DNA of 64,000 nt, taken from positions 1 to 64,000 of the IMG/VR virus record IMGVR_UViG_3300037106_000048, one strand, 5' to 3'. A program made the translations under genes and the position numbers. Numbering within the stretch: the stretch's first letter is position 1; each line of letters opens with the position of its first letter. Below, piece after piece: positions 60,063 to 64,000 of the stretch. Source of the DNA: a virus. The notes under the pieces were generated by a model that ran no database searches, was not told where the DNA came from, and worked only from the letters and a program-made list of their open reading frames with translations.

Positions 60063-63000
60063 TATTTTCCTTGTGTATTTTGTGTTTGTAATGTTTTATT
60101 TACTGCATCTGAACTATTTGCTGTTGGAACATCATTTGATATACCATTTTTATAACTCATTTGCGCTGCTGAAACTTTTGAAGGACGTGCATACATGCCA
60201 TTTTTACTAAATGTTGAATTTGCATATTGATTAAATGATACTGCATTTTGTAATGCATCGATAGGTCCTTCTAATGATTGACCGCCAATTAACTTCATTT
60301 GTAATGTGATTTTAGCCATCATAGGTTGCATACCAAATCCTTCCGGATTCATATCCCAAGTAGTTTCATTATAATCAAAAGTAACATTTTCAATAATAAC
60401 TTTTGTATAGAAAAAATCACCTACTCTTAATATACAAATCGGTTGTCTACCAAAAACAGAATTTCTGGCTCTTAATGTACCTGCAGCATCAATTTCAGGA
60501 ATAAATTGTTTCGCAGAACCTTGTCTTGTACATTGCTGTAAAAAAGTTAAACGTCTATGAAAATTTTCTGGCGTTTGTGTATGAAATGCTGGATAATAAT
60601 TATTTTTAATTATTGATTCAAAACCATTCAATATTGCCTTTTCTCTTGTTGCAAAAATATTATCATTTGGAATAATTTGATTATTATATTGTTTAATTAA
60701 ATATTCAGTCGCTGCTATTTCATTTTTTATTTTTTGGACATCTTGTTGTTGATTTGTATTTTGTATTTGTTTTTTTGATTCAATATTTTTATTATTTTTT
60801 TTAATATTAATTGATGCACGTCTTTCTTCTTTCACAGTTTTTAAAGTTATACCATTTACTGTTGCACCTTCAGCACTACCGTCAGCACTACCACTACTTA
60901 AATTTGACACAATATTGATTCCTAATTCATTTAAACTTACTTTAAAAATCGCTTTTAAACGTTCCTCAACTAAATGTTTTGCTGCTGCAATTCTTCTATC
61001 GCCAAGTGCTTTATTATAAGCAGCTTCATCTTTACCTTGATATAATTTAGATGAACCACCATCAATTATAATATCATAATATTTTCTATTTTCAGGATTA
61101 CTATATACATCAGATAATATTTTATTTAATGAATTATTTTTATTAGATATATTATATTGTGGAATCGAACTACCAGTAAGAACAAATGTTCTATTTTCTG
61201 TATCAGCACTAAGTCCAACAACTTCATAAATACCACCATTTTTACTATCATTTAATCCAAAACCATTACCATCTTTTTCTGAAATACAACCTTCTCTAAT
61301 TTCATAATGAAGTGGATTATTATACATATCTTCAATAACAGTATTAACTTGTGCATCAGTTGGAATATCATTAGGAAAAAATATTTTTATCTCTGGTGCT
61401 GATATTGGTGCAACATCGGCTTGTTTTGTCGGACCTGTTATTTGAGTAATTTTATCTTGAAGTTGTTTTAATGATAATTCTAAATCTTCAACTGTTTTTT
61501 GAGGTACTAATTCATTACCGCCAAATGCAAAAAAATCAGCAATATTTTTATTTTGATTTTCACCTTGATAATTTCTAAGTTGTTCTGGATAATCAATAAG
61601 TAATGTAAAACTAAGTGTTGCAGTTCTTTCTGAATTCATATAATTATACATTGGTTCATTTCTACCAACCATTACTGTTGATTCATATTTAGCACTTGCT
61701 GTTTCATTAAGTTGTATATCATATGGTGGAAACCACATAATTCGTCCTTTAAACGGTCCAACTTCACTTAATGGTATTATAGAATGCCATTCATCATCAA
61801 TAATACCATAACTATCATTTGGAATTGCAACTATTGCAAGATTTTCAATACTAAACATCATATTTTTAGGATTAAGAAATGGATTACCATTATCATTAGT
61901 TTCCCATTCTGGATGAATTTTTGGAATTACAGTTTTATAAATAACTGAATTTTGATTACCACCATAAACAATATTTCCTTTATATCTTATTGTTTTTGCA
62001 AATCTATCATACTGGTCTACCATTGTATGTTGACGTATACCTGTTTTCCCAGCTATTTTACTTTCACTTGCATAATTACTATTATTTGCTTGCCATAATG
62101 GAGAACCATTAAAACCAATAATTTCATTATTACTTTCTTTAAATACTTTTCTTGTAATATCAACAAAATATCCAGAACTTGCATTTAATAAATTTTTTGT
62201 ATATTCTAATAATCCACCATTTATTCGATAATCAATAATATTTGATGTTGAATTTAAATTATTTGTTTCATCATCAGCATTACCATGTTGTTGAGCTAAA
62301 TAGCTTTTACTGTCATCATTAATACCATCTCTACCCCAAACTAATTTATCTCCAATATCATCAGTAGTTATATCTGATTTATTATCAACAAAATTATTAA
62401 TATCTTCTTTAAGTGTAGATTTATTTGCTGTACCAAAATTTTTATAAATAAAATCATAATTTGGAGCATATTCTTGAATAGTATTTCCTAATGTTATATA
62501 TGAATATGCGGTTTTTTCATCATTATTAGCATAATCAATAGAACTTTGAATAAAAACATTACTTGGTTTTTTTAAATAAGGATATGCATTTTTATTATTA
62601 AAATTAAAAAATATTCGATTATTAATAATGTTATTTACTGGTTGAATTGGTTGTTTAATATCAACTCCATTTTGAAGAATTGTTGAACTACTATCATCAG
62701 GTCCGATTTGTTTATAAACATTTAAATTTATTCCTTGATAAAAATACGTTAATTGACCTTTACCAGTATTTTTTATATAATCAGCATTTGTTGAACCAAT
62801 TGAACCTGTAGTATGTAAACTTGGTTTAAAAGGATAGTTATTACCAACAGCATCAGTATTAAAAAATATCTTACCAATAAATCCACCCGCTTTATCTAAA
62901 AGACTTTTATCATCTTGATTATTTATTGTAATTGTATTATTAATATTTTTTTCAAAAGGACTTTTTCCTTTTAATACATTTGAAAGATTAACTGTTGGAA

Positions 63001-63313
63001 GGTTTTGTTGTGCAAGATGTGATGCTGAATTATAAAACATTTGTTGACCCAACATTCTTGTACCAATTTCAGTTAATGGTGTATTTGAAAATCCTCTTAA
63101 TAATAAACTATTTTCAATATTAAAATGTTGATATTGTGGTATTACACTTAAAATACTGGCAATAGAATCTGCAACCTTACTTTTATTTCTAAGTGAAAGT
63201 TTATCTGTTGATTCATATTCATTATCAAGATTATATAAATTACGTGGTATTAATTGATTTCTAAATTGTTCACCACTTACAAGTAACCTTGAATTTCCAT
63301 TAATATCAGCCAT
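60062..63313 (-). CDS. Large baseplate/tail structural protein with OmpA-like segment
   Basis: A 1083-residue protein. Long Asn/Ser-rich N-terminal regions are followed by strands such as RTATLSFTLLIDYPEQL (about 560). Residues about 735-832 resemble an OmpA-type peptidoglycan-binding domain (YDIIIDGGSS, AYNKALGDRRIAAAKHLVEERLKA cut by short loops, then RRASINI). The C-terminal part has ICILRVGDFFYTKVIIENVTFDY, TWDMNPEGFGMQPMMAKI and IGGQSLEGPI, a conserved pattern of large-phage baseplate proteins. It has a late motif upstream. Confidence 0.72.
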   Translation of the reverse strand: MADINGNSRLLVSGEQFRNQLIPRNLYNLDNEYESTDKLSLRNKSKVADSIASILSVIPQYQHFNIENSLLLRGFSNTPLTEIGTRMLGQQMFYNSASHLAQQNLPTVNLSNVLKGKSPFEKNINNTITINNQDDKSLLDKAGGFIGKIFFNTDAVGNNYPFKPSLHTTGSIGSTNADYIKNTGKGQLTYFYQGINLNVYKQIGPDDSSSTILQNGVDIKQPIQPVNNIINNRIFFNFNNKNAYPYLKKPSNVFIQSSIDYANNDEKTAYSYITLGNTIQEYAPNYDFIYKNFGTANKSTLKEDINNFVDNKSDITTDDIGDKLVWGRDGINDDSKSYLAQQHGNADDETNNLNSTSNIIDYRINGGLLEYTKNLLNASSGYFVDITRKVFKESNNEIIGFNGSPLWQANNSNYASESKIAGKTGIRQHTMVDQYDRFAKTIRYKGNIVYGGNQNSVIYKTVIPKIHPEWETNDNGNPFLNPKNMMFSIENLAIVAIPNDSYGIIDDEWHSIIPLSEVGPFKGRIMWFPPYDIQLNETASAKYESTVMVGRNEPMYNYMNSERTATLSFTLLIDYPEQLRNYQGENQNKNIADFFAFGGNELVPQKTVEDLELSLKQLQDKITQITGPTKQADVAPISAPEIKIFFPNDIPTDAQVNTVIEDMYNNPLHYEIREGCISEKDGNGFGLNDSKNGGIYEVVGLSADTENRTFVLTGSSIPQYNISNKNNSLNKILSDVYSNPENRKYYDIIIDGGSSKLYQGKDEAAYNKALGDRRIAAAKHLVEERLKAIFKVSLNELGINIVSNLSSGSADGSAEGATVNGITLKTVKEERRASINIKKNNKNIESKKQIQNTNQQQDVQKIKNEIAATEYLIKQYNNQIIPNDNIFATREKAILNGFESIIKNNYYPAFHTQTPENFHRRLTFLQQCTRQGSAKQFIPEIDAAGTLRARNSVFGRQPICILRVGDFFYTKVIIENVTFDYNETTWDMNPEGFGMQPMMAKITLQMKLIGGQSLEGPIDALQNAVSFNQYANSTFSKNGMYARPSKVSAAQMSYKNGISNDVPTANSSDAVNKTLQTQNTQGK

Positions 63314-63328
63314 TAATATTATTTTTAA

Positions 63329-63337
63329 ATAAATACT
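63329..63337 (-). promoter_or_regulatory. AGTATTTAT candidate late-promoter motif (baseplate gene)
   Basis: Exact motif 15 nt upstream of the baseplate gene start at 63313. Confidence 0.5.
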
Positions 63338-63654
63338 TGTAGAATAAATTTATAATATCTATTTTTACATTGGTGAAAACTATCCCAATCTATAAAAGAT
63401 TAATTACTTATTTTTTTAAAATAAAATTGAGGGTGAAATATTTTTTATTTATAAATAAAATTAATAATTATGAAACTAATTTCAATTATGAAAATAATTG
63501 AACATAGTTATCCTATGTTGTTAAATTTTTATTAGATTTGAAAAAATTAATAATAAATATTATAATTTTGTTCTTTTATTTAAAAGAAAGAGTTTTTGAG
63601 TGATTAATTAATTTAACTAAAATAGTTTCGTAGAAGTTTAATGAAAAAACTTGT

Positions 63655-63685
63655 CAAAGTTATAATATTTTATTTTAATAATCAA
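63655..63685 (-). promoter_or_regulatory. Bacteroidota-type promoter without an obvious gene
   Basis: On the minus strand TTG (63685-63683), 20-nt spacer, TAACTTTG (63662-63655). The next gene start is more than 330 nt away. Confidence 0.55.
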
Positions 63686-63715
63686 GACTTTTTATAAATT
63701 ATATGAAAATAAATA

Positions 63716-64000
63716 TTATTTTCCTGCTTTACCTGTTTTTAATGCTTGTTGTTTATCAATTGCTATTACTGTATTATAAACTTTATGCATAAATTTATCA
63801 CCATCAAGATTTAATGTAACATCATTTTGTAATGTAACTTGACCACCATTAGCAAATTCAACTTTTAATGGAGATTTTAATAGTGTTGCTAAATCAGCTA
63901 ACATACCACCACCTTTAGTATTCATTTTTGATATACTTTCAACTGCATTTTGAACTGCAATAAAATCATCTTTACTACCATGCATTACAGCATTTATTTG
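63716..64000 (-). CDS. C-terminus of probable tape-measure or tail protein (partial)
   Basis: The frame is open to the right edge, so only the last 94 residues are visible; the ATG at 63985 is internal. It has a helical stretch (FIAVQNAVESISKMN), Gly-rich GGGMLADLATLLKSPLKVEF, the strands QVTLQNDVTLNLDG and a helix KFMHKVYNTVIAIDKQQ. This ending is typical of long phage tail tape-measure proteins. Position beside baseplate genes agrees. The family cannot be proved from the tail end alone. Confidence 0.55.
   Translation of the reverse strand, partial: QINAVMHGSKDDFIAVQNAVESISKMNTKGGGMLADLATLLKSPLKVEFANGGQVTLQNDVTLNLDGDKFMHKVYNTVIAIDKQQALKTGKAGK

Larger units (their letters stand above)
63314..63715. 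other. Gene-poor region downstream of a host-type promoter
   Basis: No convincing reading frame on either strand. On the minus strand it contains hairpins TTCTTTT/AAAAGAA (about 63572-63590) and AACATAG/CTATGTT (63501-63519). A late motif at its left end serves the baseplate gene. It may encode a non-coding RNA. Confidence 0.4.

Noticed and set aside
63470-63535. 22-codon plus-strand frame in the gene-poor region
   Set aside because: Too short and AT-rich, with no promoter in that direction and no recognisable motif.
1-64000. Integrase, attachment sites or lysogeny repressor indicating a prophage
   Set aside because: No integrase or CI-like repressor was found; the KilA-N protein alone does not imply lysogeny, and both ends of the window are inside phage genes.

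Overview
The window is a contiguous piece of a large, very AT-rich, strictly lytic-looking tailed-phage genome. Nearly every gene runs leftward on the minus strand; only one homing endonuclease (39320-40423) and one small orphan gene (59385-59720) run rightward. The core replication set is T4-like: family B DNA polymerase, a DnaB/gp41-type helicase, a UvsX/RecA recombinase, a gp32-like single-strand binding protein, a 5'-3' flap exonuclease/RNase H and an SNF2 helicase. Together with gp53/LysM-like and other baseplate proteins this suggests a large myovirus. The host is most likely a member of the Bacteroidota: several early genes are preceded by the distinctive Bacteroidota promoter (TTG, 19-20 nt, TAnnTTTG), and Shine-Dalgarno sequences are mostly lacking. 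No sequence database was searched, so all family names rest on motifs read by eye.

Layout from left to right. 1-5970: DNA polymerase (runs off the left edge), a small gene, a homing endonuclease, a small ribbon-helix-helix protein and an SNF2/HARP-like helicase. 5971-23206: a tail-tip and fibre region with a BppU-like protein, a holin-like protein, a glycine-rich adhesin, a 1707-residue fibre, a GT9-type glycosyltransferase, a fibre carrying about 46 YadA-head-like repeats, and four further cysteine-rich modular fibres that share domains with each other. 23208-28252: a homing endonuclease, then an operon KilA-N / vWA (Ro-like) / HNH endonuclease / ARPP-1-like, bounded by a host-type promoter and a strong terminator. 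28374-29376: a 1-kb RNA-only transcription unit with its own promoter and terminator, holding a tRNA-Met and at least three odd tRNA-like or structured RNAs. 29470-37752: replication and recombination genes, with a class 3-type intein inside the helicase P-loop. 37864-44412: virion genes, including head-associated proteins that share an N-terminal tag resembling a capsid-targeting peptide. 44538-56140: a homing endonuclease followed by a long overlapping operon of glycosyltransferases and methyltransferases. 56157-59001: unknown genes and an AAA+ ATPase. 59385-64000: an orphan plus-strand gene, baseplate proteins, a gene-poor stretch and the C-terminus of a probable tape-measure protein.

Two promoter classes appear to divide the genome. 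Host-type promoters stand before replication, KilA-N/vWA, RNA-cluster and some unknown genes. A different nine-base motif (AGTATTTAT on the coding strand) recurs 14-45 nt upstream of structural and glycan genes and is a candidate phage-specific late promoter. Seven selfish endonuclease elements of at least four catalytic types crowd the window. The most interesting combination is the Ro-like vWA protein and its ARPP-1 partner lying next to a private cluster of aberrant tRNA-like RNAs, which recalls bacterial Ro/Y-RNA systems.
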